Below, in pieces: positions 35,220 through 43,278 of a DNA stretch of 62,712 nucleotides (position 1 is its first letter; each line of letters starts with the position of its first letter). The stretch is taken from the NCBI GenBank assembly GCA_903838055.1, contig CAILWV010000055.1, positions 1-62,712 on the forward strand, written 5' to 3'. Both the position numbers and the translations under genes were made by a program. Source of the stretch: an uncultured Bacteroidota bacterium. Its GTDB lineage: Bacteria; Bacteroidota; Bacteroidia; Flavobacteriales; Flavobacteriaceae. Below the pieces are notes generated by a model, which worked only from the letters and a program-made list of their open reading frames with translations, was not told the origin of the DNA and did no database searches.

Positions 35220-37226
35220 ATGAAAAACAATTCTACAATTTTATTAATCCTTCTACTCTTTTTTGGATTTACAAATTATGCTCAAGTAGGTATTGGAACC
35301 ACTTCTCCAAACTCTAATTCAATATTAGATTTAACAGCTACTGATAAAGCATTATTGTTGCCTAGAGTTGCTACCACGGCAGCTGTAGTAGCGCCAGTTA
35401 ACGGGATGGTTATTTATGATTTGAGTTCCAATTGCGTTAAGCTTTATCAAAATTTAGCATGGAGTGAATGTTTGGGTGCACCAGCATCTCCAACGGTAGT
35501 AAACAATTGTGCTCTTAATGGATTTGAAGGTACCTATACATCTGGTTTTGCAATGTTGGCTGCAAATAAATTTACGGTAACCGTTACAAATAATGCATTT
35601 TCAACGGCAAATATTAGTTTTGCTCCTGGTGATTTAGTATTAAGTGGTGTTGCTGGGTTAACTGTTTCTGCGGTGACGCCAACTACAGCGGCTTTAATTG
35701 CAGGTCAATCGCAATTAGTTACTTATACCTTAACTGGAACTCCTACCTCAATTGGAACATTGACAGGCACATGGAATAAATTATCATTAAATTGTGTCAA
35801 AACTAAAGCTGTAACAGGAATTAGTGGATTATTAGCAACAAATTATTGTACCAATGCTACGTTAAACGGAACCTATGTTAGCGGTGTTGCTTTCGGAGCA
35901 GGTAATACATTTTCTGTGACTTTAACTAATAATTCTGGTGTTGCAATTACGGGAATGCCTTCGCCTTTAACCTCTAATTTAACTAACCTCTATTCTGGTA
36001 CAGGAACCATTACAGTAGCATCGGTTACTCCAAGTGCTACTTACAACATAGCGATCGGTGCTTCTCAAACAATAGTTTATACGCTAAGTGGTACTCCAAC
36101 TTCTGTAGGTGCATTAACTTCAAATTGGGCTTATGGTGATTTGACTTGTCAAAAAATAAAAAATATTGGTTTAGGAGATGCTACATTTACCAATGCACGA
36201 AATAATTCTTATGTATTTTCTGCTAATGATGCAACAGTTCCAATTAACATTCAAGGAACTTTGGCAATAGGAGCAACCATTTCAGCACCCTACACGGGCG
36301 GATTAGGTTCTTATGTTGCTTACAGCAGTCCTTTTACAGCTATACCTGCAGCGAATTGCGAAGATAATGCTTCTGATTGGACATTTGGTTACAGTTATAC
36401 TGCTGGAACTTTTGCAACATCGGGAAATCTTACCATTACGATGATTACTAAAAAAGGTGGAGTAGCAACTGCATGGCCTGCAAAACGTGTTTCTATTATT
36501 TCAGTAATAAATTTTAATTGCGTTTCACTTGCTTTGAATGTTAATGGAAATTCTTTAAGTAATACTGTTGGTATAGATGAAGGAGGAGATGTTATTAGAG
36601 GCGCTATCGGAATGGGTGGTGGTGCAAGCGCTGCTGCTTATGATGCTGCTGCTGTTAATGATGTGGTGAGAGTAACCGCTGTCGAATTTAATCAATTGCA
36701 AAATATAGTTAGTGGGATTACAAATTATGGTAGAGTAGCAGCAGATGATACAATAGCCGGACCAGGATCTAATAATTATGTTAATGGAATGACTTCTAAT
36801 AATATCCCTATTGGAGCGTATCCATTTGCTTTTACAACTTTATTGAATATAACAACTGCTGGGGTTTATATAATTAAACAAACTGGAGATTCAGCTGCAG
36901 ATGTAGCATGGAATAGCGGTGCTTGTTATTTATTAACTACATCAACTGCCGGATTGTATTATTTTGTTTTGAAAAGACCAACAGTTACCAAAACACTTTC
37001 AACTCAAAAATTAGCGGTTAAAGGATATAATAATGGTTGGGGTGGAAGTGGTATAGGTCATGGTTGTGACGGCTGTACCTCAGATGTGTCTTCTTCTACA
37101 AGTCCCGAAGGAACAAGTACTTGTAGTTTGACTGGTACTTCTATTGGAGGTCCTACTGCAGGCTCTTTTGCAGCATCAAACTTTTTGAACTATAGTATTA
37201 AATATACTACTTTGAAACAATGGTAA
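35220..37226 (+). CDS. Large secreted surface protein with two Ig-like repeats
   Basis: A 668-aa exported protein: signal peptide to about residue 21 (NYAQ), then the VGIGTTSPNSNSILDLTATDKALLLPR stretch and NGMVIYDLSSNCVKLYQN, a common N-terminal module of flavobacterial surface proteins. Two homologous beta-rich repeats follow (about 95-200 and 205-315), each starting NGT/EGTYTSG and ending near GTPTSxGxLTxxW. The remaining half (320-668) is Gly/Ala/Thr-rich with a Cys cluster near HGCDGCTSD. There is no clear T9SS type A domain, so a type B or other anchor is possible. It leads a three-gene surface operon. Confidence 0.75.
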   Translation: MKNNSTILLILLLFFGFTNYAQVGIGTTSPNSNSILDLTATDKALLLPRVATTAAVVAPVNGMVIYDLSSNCVKLYQNLAWSECLGAPASPTVVNNCALNGFEGTYTSGFAMLAANKFTVTVTNNAFSTANISFAPGDLVLSGVAGLTVSAVTPTTAALIAGQSQLVTYTLTGTPTSIGTLTGTWNKLSLNCVKTKAVTGISGLLATNYCTNATLNGTYVSGVAFGAGNTFSVTLTNNSGVAITGMPSPLTSNLTNLYSGTGTITVASVTPSATYNIAIGASQTIVYTLSGTPTSVGALTSNWAYGDLTCQKIKNIGLGDATFTNARNNSYVFSANDATVPINIQGTLAIGATISAPYTGGLGSYVAYSSPFTAIPAANCEDNASDWTFGYSYTAGTFATSGNLTITMITKKGGVATAWPAKRVSIISVINFNCVSLALNVNGNSLSNTVGIDEGGDVIRGAIGMGGGASAAAYDAAAVNDVVRVTAVEFNQLQNIVSGITNYGRVAADDTIAGPGSNNYVNGMTSNNIPIGAYPFAFTTLLNITTAGVYIIKQTGDSAADVAWNSGACYLLTTSTAGLYYFVLKRPTVTKTLSTQKLAVKGYNNGWGGSGIGHGCDGCTSDVSSSTSPEGTSTCSLTGTSIGGPTAGSFAASNFLNYSIKYTTLKQW

Positions 37227-37238
37227 TAAATGCAAATT

Positions 37239-39173
37239 ATGAAAATTAAGATACTTTTATTATTGCTGGTTAGTACGTCTAGCTTTTGCTATTCGCAATT
37301 AAAGATTGTTACTGGGGAGGTGCTATTTATGTTGGGCTCACAAAATATTTATACCAATGAGAACCTAATAAATGACGGAACTGTAACTTTAGGAACGGGT
37401 AAATTGTATATTGCAGGAGATGTAGATAACAATAATATACTTACATTGTCTAATGGTACACTTACTGTTACAGGAACTAAAACCCAAACATTTGATTTTG
37501 CTTCTGCAGATGTGGCAAAAAGGATTGAACTAGATAAAGCATCTGGGACTGCTACTTTTAATTCAGGCAGTCTTGTTATTACAGATGGATTGTTGTCTAC
37601 ACAAGGAACTATTAATGGGGGCGGTAAATTAATTATGAGAAGTACCGCTACTAAAACAGCAATTGTAGAGCAATCTACTGGAGGTGCCATAGATAATATA
37701 GTGGTAGAAAGATATATTCCATCTAAAAGGGCCTATAGATTTTTGAGTTCTCCTGTTACTACTTCAACTTCTATTAATAGTAATTGGCAAGAGAATCAAA
37801 ATAATACTGCTACAGCTTACGCTAGTAATTCTAATACTGTTCTTGATTATGGCACCCATATAACGGGTTCTACAATTGGTGCAAATGGATTTGACGCTAC
37901 TCAAACTGGTGCTGCCTCTTTATTTCAATTTAATAATACTACGCAAGCCTGGTCTTCCATATCAAATACTAATGCTAATACTCTTAATGTTGGCGCTTCT
38001 TATAGATTAATGGTTAGAGGAAGTCGCTCAGTAGACTTAACAAATAATGCTGCAACACCTTCGCCAACAACTTTAAGAACTACTGGATCCTTGAAGATAG
38101 GAACTTTTACTAATTCTAATTTGAGTTCGGTGGCTAGTGGATATAATTTAGTGGGAAACCCATACCAAGCTCCGGTTGCTATAGCAAGTATACTAACTGC
38201 TAGTACAAATTTGAATCCTAACTATTATTATGTTTGGGATCCAAAAGTTGGAGGTGCAAATGGTAGAGGTGCTTATGTAACCTATTCTTTTTCTGCAAAT
38301 AGTAATAATGTTTCGGGATCTGCAGTGAATGAATATTTACAACCAATGCAGTCTTGTTTTGTTAAGACTCTTGCCGCGGGATCTGCTAGTATTACCTTTA
38401 ATGAAAACAATAAATATACTGTTGCTACCAATGAAAATATTTATAAATCGGATAATTCGCAAGTCACTACTCCATCATTGCGATTAACTTTGTTTGAAGC
38501 TAATGCTTTCAATCAGCAACAAACTCCTGCAGATGGACTATTGATGTTTTTTGATGCAACTTACAATAATTCAGTTGACGCTACAGACGCTACAAAGTTG
38601 ACAAATCTTGATGAAAACATGTCGGTATTAATAGGAACTACAAAATTAAGTATTTCTAATTTTCAATATCCACAGTATTCTACGGTATATCCTTTAGTTA
38701 TTGATCAGTATAGGTATACAAATTATACTATGGTAGCGCAACTGGATAATTACTCGGGATTGACTCCTTATATTCATGATGTTTTCATGCAAACGTATAC
38801 TGAAATAAATCCAACAGTAAATTATAACTTTACTGTTGATGCTAGTAATTTGGCTACATCGGCAAATAATCGCTTTGAAATTGTTTATTCAAATCCGAAT
38901 TTAAGTACTGATAATTTCACAACGGAAGCTATTGCTTTATATCCAAATCCATCCACAACAAATGATTTTAACTTACAATTACCAGCAGGAATGGGAGATT
39001 GTATGGTTACAGTTTACAATTCATTAGGACAATTGGTAGCGGTAGAAACTACTGAAATAGGAGAGAATACCATTAATTGCAAAGTAGCATCTACTATTTC
39101 AACAGGAATATATCAGGTTGTAATTACTAAAAAAGAAGGTTCTAGAATTGTAAAAAAATGGATAAAAGAATAA
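37239..39173 (+). CDS. T9SS-secreted surface protein, type A sorting domain
   Basis: A 644-aa exported protein. I take the ATG at 37239 (signal KIKILLLLLVSTSSFCYS); another lies at 37230. Residues 20-150 form a G/T-rich beta-helix-like region (LSNGTLTVTGTKTQTFDF), 155-400 a globular region with RAYRFLSSPV and GYNLVGNPY, motifs common in flavobacterial exoproteins, and the last 75 residues are a type A sorting domain (ALYPNPSTTNDFNLQLP...STGIYQVVITKKEG). It begins 12 bases after the previous surface protein and 2 bases before the small membrane protein. Confidence 0.85.
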   Translation: MKIKILLLLLVSTSSFCYSQLKIVTGEVLFMLGSQNIYTNENLINDGTVTLGTGKLYIAGDVDNNNILTLSNGTLTVTGTKTQTFDFASADVAKRIELDKASGTATFNSGSLVITDGLLSTQGTINGGGKLIMRSTATKTAIVEQSTGGAIDNIVVERYIPSKRAYRFLSSPVTTSTSINSNWQENQNNTATAYASNSNTVLDYGTHITGSTIGANGFDATQTGAASLFQFNNTTQAWSSISNTNANTLNVGASYRLMVRGSRSVDLTNNAATPSPTTLRTTGSLKIGTFTNSNLSSVASGYNLVGNPYQAPVAIASILTASTNLNPNYYYVWDPKVGGANGRGAYVTYSFSANSNNVSGSAVNEYLQPMQSCFVKTLAAGSASITFNENNKYTVATNENIYKSDNSQVTTPSLRLTLFEANAFNQQQTPADGLLMFFDATYNNSVDATDATKLTNLDENMSVLIGTTKLSISNFQYPQYSTVYPLVIDQYRYTNYTMVAQLDNYSGLTPYIHDVFMQTYTEINPTVNYNFTVDASNLATSANNRFEIVYSNPNLSTDNFTTEAIALYPNPSTTNDFNLQLPAGMGDCMVTVYNSLGQLVAVETTEIGENTINCKVASTISTGIYQVVITKKEGSRIVKKWIKE

Positions 39174-39175
39174 CT

Positions 39176-39385
39176 ATGAAAAATAAAATAGTATATGTAT
39201 TAGTATTATTCTGTTGTGATTCACTTACACTATTAGCGCAAGATGCAACCGGTTTTGAAGACGATGTAATTGATAACCCACCAAAAGCACCAATTGATAA
39301 TTGGTTACCGCTACTGGCTCTAACAGCAATCATCTTTTCATTTTTAGTGTTAAAAAATAAACAAATTAAAAAAAAGCAACTTTAA
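39176..39385 (+). CDS. Small exported protein with C-terminal membrane helix
   Basis: A 69-aa protein with a signal-like start (KNKIVYVLVLFCCDSLTLLAQ), an acidic linker (DATGFEDDVIDNPPKAPIDNW), one C-terminal helix (LPLLALTAIIFSFLVL) and a KNKQIKKK tail. The arrangement (signal, short Asp/Pro linker, helix, Lys tail) is a sortase-like layout without LPxTG. Such short proteins recur at the ends of flavobacterial surface-protein operons; function unknown. I start at ATG 39176, two bases past the preceding stop. Confidence 0.7.
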   Translation: MKNKIVYVLVLFCCDSLTLLAQDATGFEDDVIDNPPKAPIDNWLPLLALTAIIFSFLVLKNKQIKKKQL

Positions 39386-39400
39386 AGTTGCTTTTTTTTG
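39367..39400 (+). terminator. Terminator of the surface-protein operon
   Basis: AAAAAAGCAAC pairs with GTTGCTTTTTT around a TTTAAA centre, with eight T following. It overlaps the stop of the small exported protein. Confidence 0.88.
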
Positions 39401-39506
39401 TGAAAAAATGATTATTGCCCACAAATGAATAATTATCGATTAATAAATTTAAAATATTCAAAATTTAATTCTTTGTAGTAATTTAGCTAAATTAAACTTT
39501 TAATTT

Positions 39507-40742
39507 ATGCCAATAAAGAAAACATTGGAACAATTTATTGAGGAATCCCTGAAAATTCATGGGAAAAAGTATGATTATTCAAAGGTAGAATATTTAAAAT
39601 CAAATACGAAAGTTTGTTTAATATGTCCAATGCATGGAGATTTTTATCAAACTCCAAGTAATCATTTATCTGGTAAAGAATGTTTGAAATGTTCTTATGA
39701 AAAGAGAAGCGAAAATCTAACAAGTACAAAGCATAAGTTTTTAGTAAGAGCATTAAAAGTTCATGGAGATAAATTTGATTACTCTAAGTTAGTATATGTA
39801 AATGCAAAGTTAAAAGTATGTATAACTTGCCCTATGCATGGCGATTTCTATCAACTCCCGTCAAAACATTTGTATGGTAATACATGTCCAAAATGTGCTG
39901 ATGAGATTAGAAACTTAAAAAATGTAAAAACAAATAATGAATTCATTGAAGAATCCAAAATCAAACATAAAGATATATATTGTTATGATAAAGTTAAATA
40001 TATAAATGCTAAAACTAACATTATAATAATCTGCAATAAACACGGTGATTTCTTATGCACTCCTAATAATCATTTAAGAGGAAAAGGTTGTCCTAAGTGT
40101 GTTGGCAAAAATAAAAGCACTGAAGATTGGATTATTGAGGCTAAACAAAAACATGGAGATAAATACAACTATGATAAAGTTATATATAAAAAATGTAATA
40201 GTAAAGTATGCATTAGATGCTATGAACATGAAGATTTTTGGCAAGTGGCTCAATATCATTTAAGCGGTAATGGTTGTCCAGCATGCAAACAAAGTAAATT
40301 AGAAAAAGAAGTTTCATCAATTTTGGATAAATTAAATATAAGATTTGACAGACAGTATAGTCCTTTGTTTCTAAAAAAAGGAAAAGGGCAACAAACAATT
40401 GACTTTCATATTCCAAATTATAATTTAGCAATAGAATGTCAAGGAATTCAGCACTTTAAGCCTATTGATTTTGCAGGTAAAGGAGAAGATTGGGCTAATA
40501 AATCATTTGAATTAAATAAAAAAAGAGATGATATTAAGTTAAAAAGATGCTTGTATAATAACATGAAAATGATTTATGTTGTTGACAATGAAAAATATCT
40601 TGAAAATAAATATCATTTCAATATTATAGATCCTTTTTCAGGAAATGTAAGCTATGAAATTATTCATGTTAATAACTTGACGATACATATATTGCGTTTG
40701 ATAGAAGAGCATAAATTTTTGAATAATAAGAGCAGATATTAA
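39507..40742 (+). CDS. Four-zinc-ribbon protein with Vsr-like nuclease domain
   Basis: A 411-aa protein made of four tandem repeats of about 62 residues (roughly 9-66, 77-134, 145-202, 207-262) and a nuclease-like C-terminus. Each repeat has a 'Fi-ea...HGdkYdYskV-Y-n...KVcI-Cp-HGdF-Q-p--HL-G--CpkC' pattern; paired Cys (37/40 with 59/62; 105/108 with 127/130; 235/238 with 257/260) should bind zinc, while repeat 3 lost its first Cys (only 176, 195, 198). Residues 265-365 resemble Vsr/very-short-patch and DUF559 nucleases: Asp299 in QQTIDFHIP, Glu310-Cys-Gln312, and His316. Such repeats (DUF723-like) occur in phage and mobile-element nucleases. No methylase partner is nearby; codon use is AT-richer than neighbours. 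Likely horizontally acquired. Confidence 0.8.
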   Translation: MPIKKTLEQFIEESLKIHGKKYDYSKVEYLKSNTKVCLICPMHGDFYQTPSNHLSGKECLKCSYEKRSENLTSTKHKFLVRALKVHGDKFDYSKLVYVNAKLKVCITCPMHGDFYQLPSKHLYGNTCPKCADEIRNLKNVKTNNEFIEESKIKHKDIYCYDKVKYINAKTNIIIICNKHGDFLCTPNNHLRGKGCPKCVGKNKSTEDWIIEAKQKHGDKYNYDKVIYKKCNSKVCIRCYEHEDFWQVAQYHLSGNGCPACKQSKLEKEVSSILDKLNIRFDRQYSPLFLKKGKGQQTIDFHIPNYNLAIECQGIQHFKPIDFAGKGEDWANKSFELNKKRDDIKLKRCLYNNMKMIYVVDNEKYLENKYHFNIIDPFSGNVSYEIIHVNNLTIHILRLIEEHKFLNNKSRY

Positions 40743-40851
40743 CAAAATCAAGTTCACCAATCAATTATTTATAATATGTTCGCATAATAAGCATCCTCCC
40801 TACCAAAACCCCCGCTCAAATATTCACCTAGATCCCATACCCGAACAAGCA

Positions 40852-40902
40852 TTGTGCAATAAAATAGTTCGTTGTGCAAAGAATAAAAAAATATTACTTT
40901 TG
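40852..40902 (+). promoter_or_regulatory. Promoter of the FISUMP gene with direct repeat
   Basis: TTGTGCAA occurs at 40852-40859 and 40872-40879 (20-bp period). The second copy supplies the TTG of a TTG-N20-TACTTTTG promoter (-7 box 40895-40902). Confidence 0.55.
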
Positions 40903-40927
40903 TTAAATAATTAAAATTCAATCCGAT

Positions 40928-41584
40928 ATGAAAAAGTTAATATGGATCTTTTTAGGTTTAACATTTCATTCAAACTGTCAAACACCAGGAGATGGTTTGA
41001 AAGACTTTGATGGTAACCATTATAATAGTGTTGTTATTGGTATACAAGTTTGGATGAAAGAAAACCTTAATGTATCTCACTATAGAAATGGCGATGTTAT
41101 CCCACAAGTAACTGATCCAACACAATGGAAAAACCTAACAACAGGAGCATGGTGTTATTACAATAATGATCCAGGATATGGTTCTATTTATGGGAAATTA
41201 TATAATTGGTATGCCGTAAATGATTATAGAGGAATAGCGCCTAATGGTTTTCATATTCCAACAGATGCAGAATGGACGATATTAACAAATTTTTTAGGTG
41301 AAGAACTAGTTGCAGGGGGTAAAATGAAAGAAAAAGGTACAGTGCTTTGGTTATACCCTAATACTGGAAACTCTAATGTTAGTGGCTTTACAGGCCTTCC
41401 TGGAGGCTTTAGGTCTCTAACAGGGTCTTTTGGATTTATTGGTAAAAATGGTAGTTGGTGGAGCTCATCAAATCACAATCCTCCAAATACTTGGTTTAGA
41501 TCACTTAATTTTGATGTTGAAAATATTGAAAGAACAAGTTTCAGTAAAATTCTTGGTTACTCAGTTCGTTGTATAAAAGATTAA
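40928..41584 (+). CDS. FISUMP-domain lipoprotein
   Basis: A 218-aa protein with a short signal ending in Cys about 17 (FHSNC), probably a lipoprotein. The body is a Fibrobacter succinogenes major paralogous domain: DFDGNHYNSVVIGIQVWMKENLNVSHYRNGD, YGKLYNWYAVND, APNGFHIPTDAEWTILTNFLG, GLPGGFRSLTGSF, GSWWSSS and the ending SVRCIKD. FISUMP proteins are surface proteins of unknown function, frequent in Bacteroidetes and Fibrobacteres. It has its own promoter in an accessory region. Confidence 0.85.
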   Translation: MKKLIWIFLGLTFHSNCQTPGDGLKDFDGNHYNSVVIGIQVWMKENLNVSHYRNGDVIPQVTDPTQWKNLTTGAWCYYNNDPGYGSIYGKLYNWYAVNDYRGIAPNGFHIPTDAEWTILTNFLGEELVAGGKMKEKGTVLWLYPNTGNSNVSGFTGLPGGFRSLTGSFGFIGKNGSWWSSSNHNPPNTWFRSLNFDVENIERTSFSKILGYSVRCIKD

Positions 41585-41677
41585 TTTAAAAAAATATTCA
41601 CACTAATTTTAGGAATAACTATTGCTATTTTGATTGTGGGAGTATTTAGTTTAATTATTATGGTTTTTCCGATATAG
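41585..41677 (+). pseudogene. In-frame membrane-helix remnant after the FISUMP stop
   Basis: The frame continues directly after the FISUMP TAA as FKKIFTLILGITIAILIVG and a few more hydrophobic residues to a TAG near 41677, without any ATG. It looks like the decayed N-terminus of a membrane or exported protein; coincidence is possible. Confidence 0.3.
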
Positions 41678-41697
41678 AAATTTATCTAAATAAAAAA

Positions 41698-41724
41698 AAT
41701 AATTATACGTTTTGTATAATTATT
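41698..41724 (+). promoter_or_regulatory. Palindromic operator upstream of GNAT/HTH module
   Basis: AATAATTATAC and GTATAATTATT form a perfect 11-bp inverted repeat around GTTTT, ending 33 bases before the ATG at 41758. It is a plausible autorepression site for the HTH protein. Confidence 0.55.
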
Positions 41725-41757
41725 TTATATATTTACTTTAGCAAAAAAAAGCACTAA

Positions 41758-42273
41758 ATGAAAGTAAAGATACTAAAAATAAGCAATAGCGCTTTAATAG
41801 ATGCTGAGATTTTAGATTCAAAAACTTTTAAGGTGGTGCTTCCTTCTGTTGTTAATGGTTGGAGATTTAATTTCAATAAATATAGTAAAAACAAAGGATT
41901 TGAAATTTATGTTCTTGTAAAAGAGGATACACCTAAGGTAGTTGAAGGGTGTCTAATTTTTGAAATGAAAGATAAAGCTGAGCCTTACATGGCTTTTGTT
42001 GAAGTGGCACCTCATAATCAAGGTAGAAATAAGGAGCATGAAAAAGTTGCTGGTTGTCTCATTTCTTTTGCTTGTAGATTAAGTTTTATGAAAGGCAGTG
42101 ATGTTTATAAAGGTTGGTTGGCATTTGATGTTTTTGAAGAAGAAAAAGAAAATGAAATAAAATTAATGTCGCTATACTCAACTAAATATAATGCTTTAAG
42201 ATATGGAGAAACAACTACTATGGTTATTCCACCAGAAGGCGGAGAAAAATTAATAAATGAATTTTTAAACTAA
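41758..42273 (+). CDS. GNAT-like acetyltransferase, candidate toxin
   Basis: A 171-aa protein with a GNAT-type beta-alpha core: EGCLIFEMKDKAEPYMAFVEVAPHNQGR (strands 4-5, residues 63-90), the acetyl-CoA loop region Asn87-Gln-Gly-Arg-Asn-Lys, the helix EKVAGCLISFACRLSF (95-110), and YSTKYNALRYGETTTMVIPPEGG at the end. It is followed after 6 bases by an HTH protein. The gene order, autoregulatory palindrome and size fit a reverse-order (HigBA-like) toxin-antitoxin pair. Known GNAT toxins (TacT, AtaT) acetylate aminoacyl-tRNA and pair mostly with ribbon-helix-helix antitoxins. Function here is inference. Confidence 0.7.
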   Translation: MKVKILKISNSALIDAEILDSKTFKVVLPSVVNGWRFNFNKYSKNKGFEIYVLVKEDTPKVVEGCLIFEMKDKAEPYMAFVEVAPHNQGRNKEHEKVAGCLISFACRLSFMKGSDVYKGWLAFDVFEEEKENEIKLMSLYSTKYNALRYGETTTMVIPPEGGEKLINEFLN

Positions 42274-42279
42274 CGGAAT

Positions 42280-42744
42280 ATGAAGAATAAAGAAATTCAG
42301 TTTGCAGAGATTTGGAATGATAAAAAGAAAGAAGGAATAAAAGAATTTATTGCTTCACATTCTGCTAATCAATCTAAAGAAAGGGTATTAACCAATAGGT
42401 TGCTTTCTATTCAATATAAGTTAGAAGATTATATACAAAATGAGAGTGAGTCGGATGATGAAGTATTGAAAATTCTTGACTTCGTTAAGATGTATTTAAA
42501 AGCTCTTAACTTAACCAAAAAGAAGTTAGCTACTTATTTTGAAATGAAAGACAGTAATCTTCAAAAATATCTTTCTGGTGAAAGAAAATTAAATGCTCAA
42601 GTAGTTTTAAAACTTAGTGCTTTTTCTCATACTAAACCAGAATATTGGTACAGAGTTCAAGTAAAAAACGAACTAATTGAGTTAAAAAAAGAAAATGTAG
42701 TTAATTATCAAAAATATGATTATCGTAATCTAGTTGAAATCTAA
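42280..42744 (+). CDS. HTH (HigA/XRE-like) protein, candidate antitoxin
   Basis: A 154-aa protein. Residues 78-112 form an XRE-type helix-turn-helix (LTKKKLATYFEMKDSNLQKYLSGERKLNAQVVLKLS), and the following HTKPEYWYRVQVKNEL matches the HigA-type 'sPefWl-lQ' tail. Residues 1-70 are helical with an acidic stretch and could wrap the toxin. It should repress its operon through the 41698-41724 palindrome and neutralise the GNAT-like partner. Start 6 bases after the partner's stop. Confidence 0.75.
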   Translation: MKNKEIQFAEIWNDKKKEGIKEFIASHSANQSKERVLTNRLLSIQYKLEDYIQNESESDDEVLKILDFVKMYLKALNLTKKKLATYFEMKDSNLQKYLSGERKLNAQVVLKLSAFSHTKPEYWYRVQVKNELIELKKENVVNYQKYDYRNLVEI

Positions 42745-43041
42745 ATAGAAGCTCTTATATTTAGAGTTTTTAATATGTCTTATAGTCAACTAATTAATGT
42801 TTTTTCTATATTCGTAAAATAGAAAAATGTTGTTAGGACATTTTGAGTAATAATAAATTTGATGAGGTGTTGAAATCCTTATAAGTAATAATTTAAAGCG
42901 TTAGCAATTATCAAGTTGCTTTTTATCAGGCCTTGATAGGATTGATTACGTCCTTCCCGGCAAAGCTAAGCTTTGAAAAAAGAAATCCAAATAAAATAAC
43001 TTCAAGTAAGCTTGATTATTTTATTTGGATTTTTTTATTCG
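42745..43041. other. Intergenic stretch between TA-like module and tRNA cluster
   Basis: About 300 bases without a credible gene. It holds short palindromes (TATCA-GGCCT-TGATA near 42927-42941; CAAAGCT-A-AGCTTTG at 42961-42975) and the tRNA-operon terminator at 42985-43030. It may mark the edge of an inserted region. Confidence 0.5.
42985..43030 (-). terminator. Terminator of the tRNA operon
   Basis: ATCCAAATAAAATAA and its perfect 15-bp complement with a 16-nt loop, followed by T-rich sequence on the minus strand; 12 bases past the tRNA-Leu 3' end. Confidence 0.8.
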
Positions 43042-43124
43042 TGACCACGGCGGGATTTGAACCCACACGCCCTTTCGAGCACCACCCCCTCAAGATGGCA
43101 AGTCTACCGTTTCTCCACGTGGCC
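43042..43124 (-). tRNA. tRNA-Leu (anticodon GAG)
   Basis: An 83-nt class II tRNA: acceptor GGCCACG/CGTGGTC (one G-T pair), discriminator A, anticodon loop TTGAGGG (GAG at 43089-43091), long variable arm TGCTCGAAAGGGCGT, and T-arm GGGTTCAAATCCC. CCA is not encoded. Last in a three-tRNA operon. Confidence 0.93.
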
Positions 43125-43166
43125 TAAAATAAAAAAAGCCAAGCTTGCTGCTCGACTTCTTTTTTG

Positions 43167-43239
43167 TGACCCGACTGGGGCTCGAACCCAGGACCCCATC
43201 ATTAAAAGTGATGTGCTCTACCAACTGAGCTATCGAGTC
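43167..43239 (-). tRNA. tRNA-Lys (anticodon TTT), copy 2
   Basis: 73 nt; acceptor GACTCGA/TCGGGTC, D-arm AGCTCAGTTGGTAGAGC, anticodon loop CTTTTAA, T-arm GGGTTCGAGCCC. Identical to the upstream copy at 43279-43351. CCA not encoded. Confidence 0.95.
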
Positions 43240-43278
43240 ATTGCGTTCAAAATTTTATTAGACTTAAGTCATTATTAG

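Noticed and set aside
39507..40742. CRISPR-like or tandem DNA repeat in the zinc-ribbon gene
   Set aside because: Repetition is at protein level with about 186-bp diverged units; there are no spacers.
42895..42975. Possible integron attC or att core with short palindromes
   Set aside because: GTTAGC does not complete the GTTRRRY/RYYYAAC pair, and there is no integrase gene.
42933..43278. Plus-strand ORFs crossing the tRNA cluster
   Set aside because: They run antisense through tRNA-Leu and tRNA-Lys and show no protein features.
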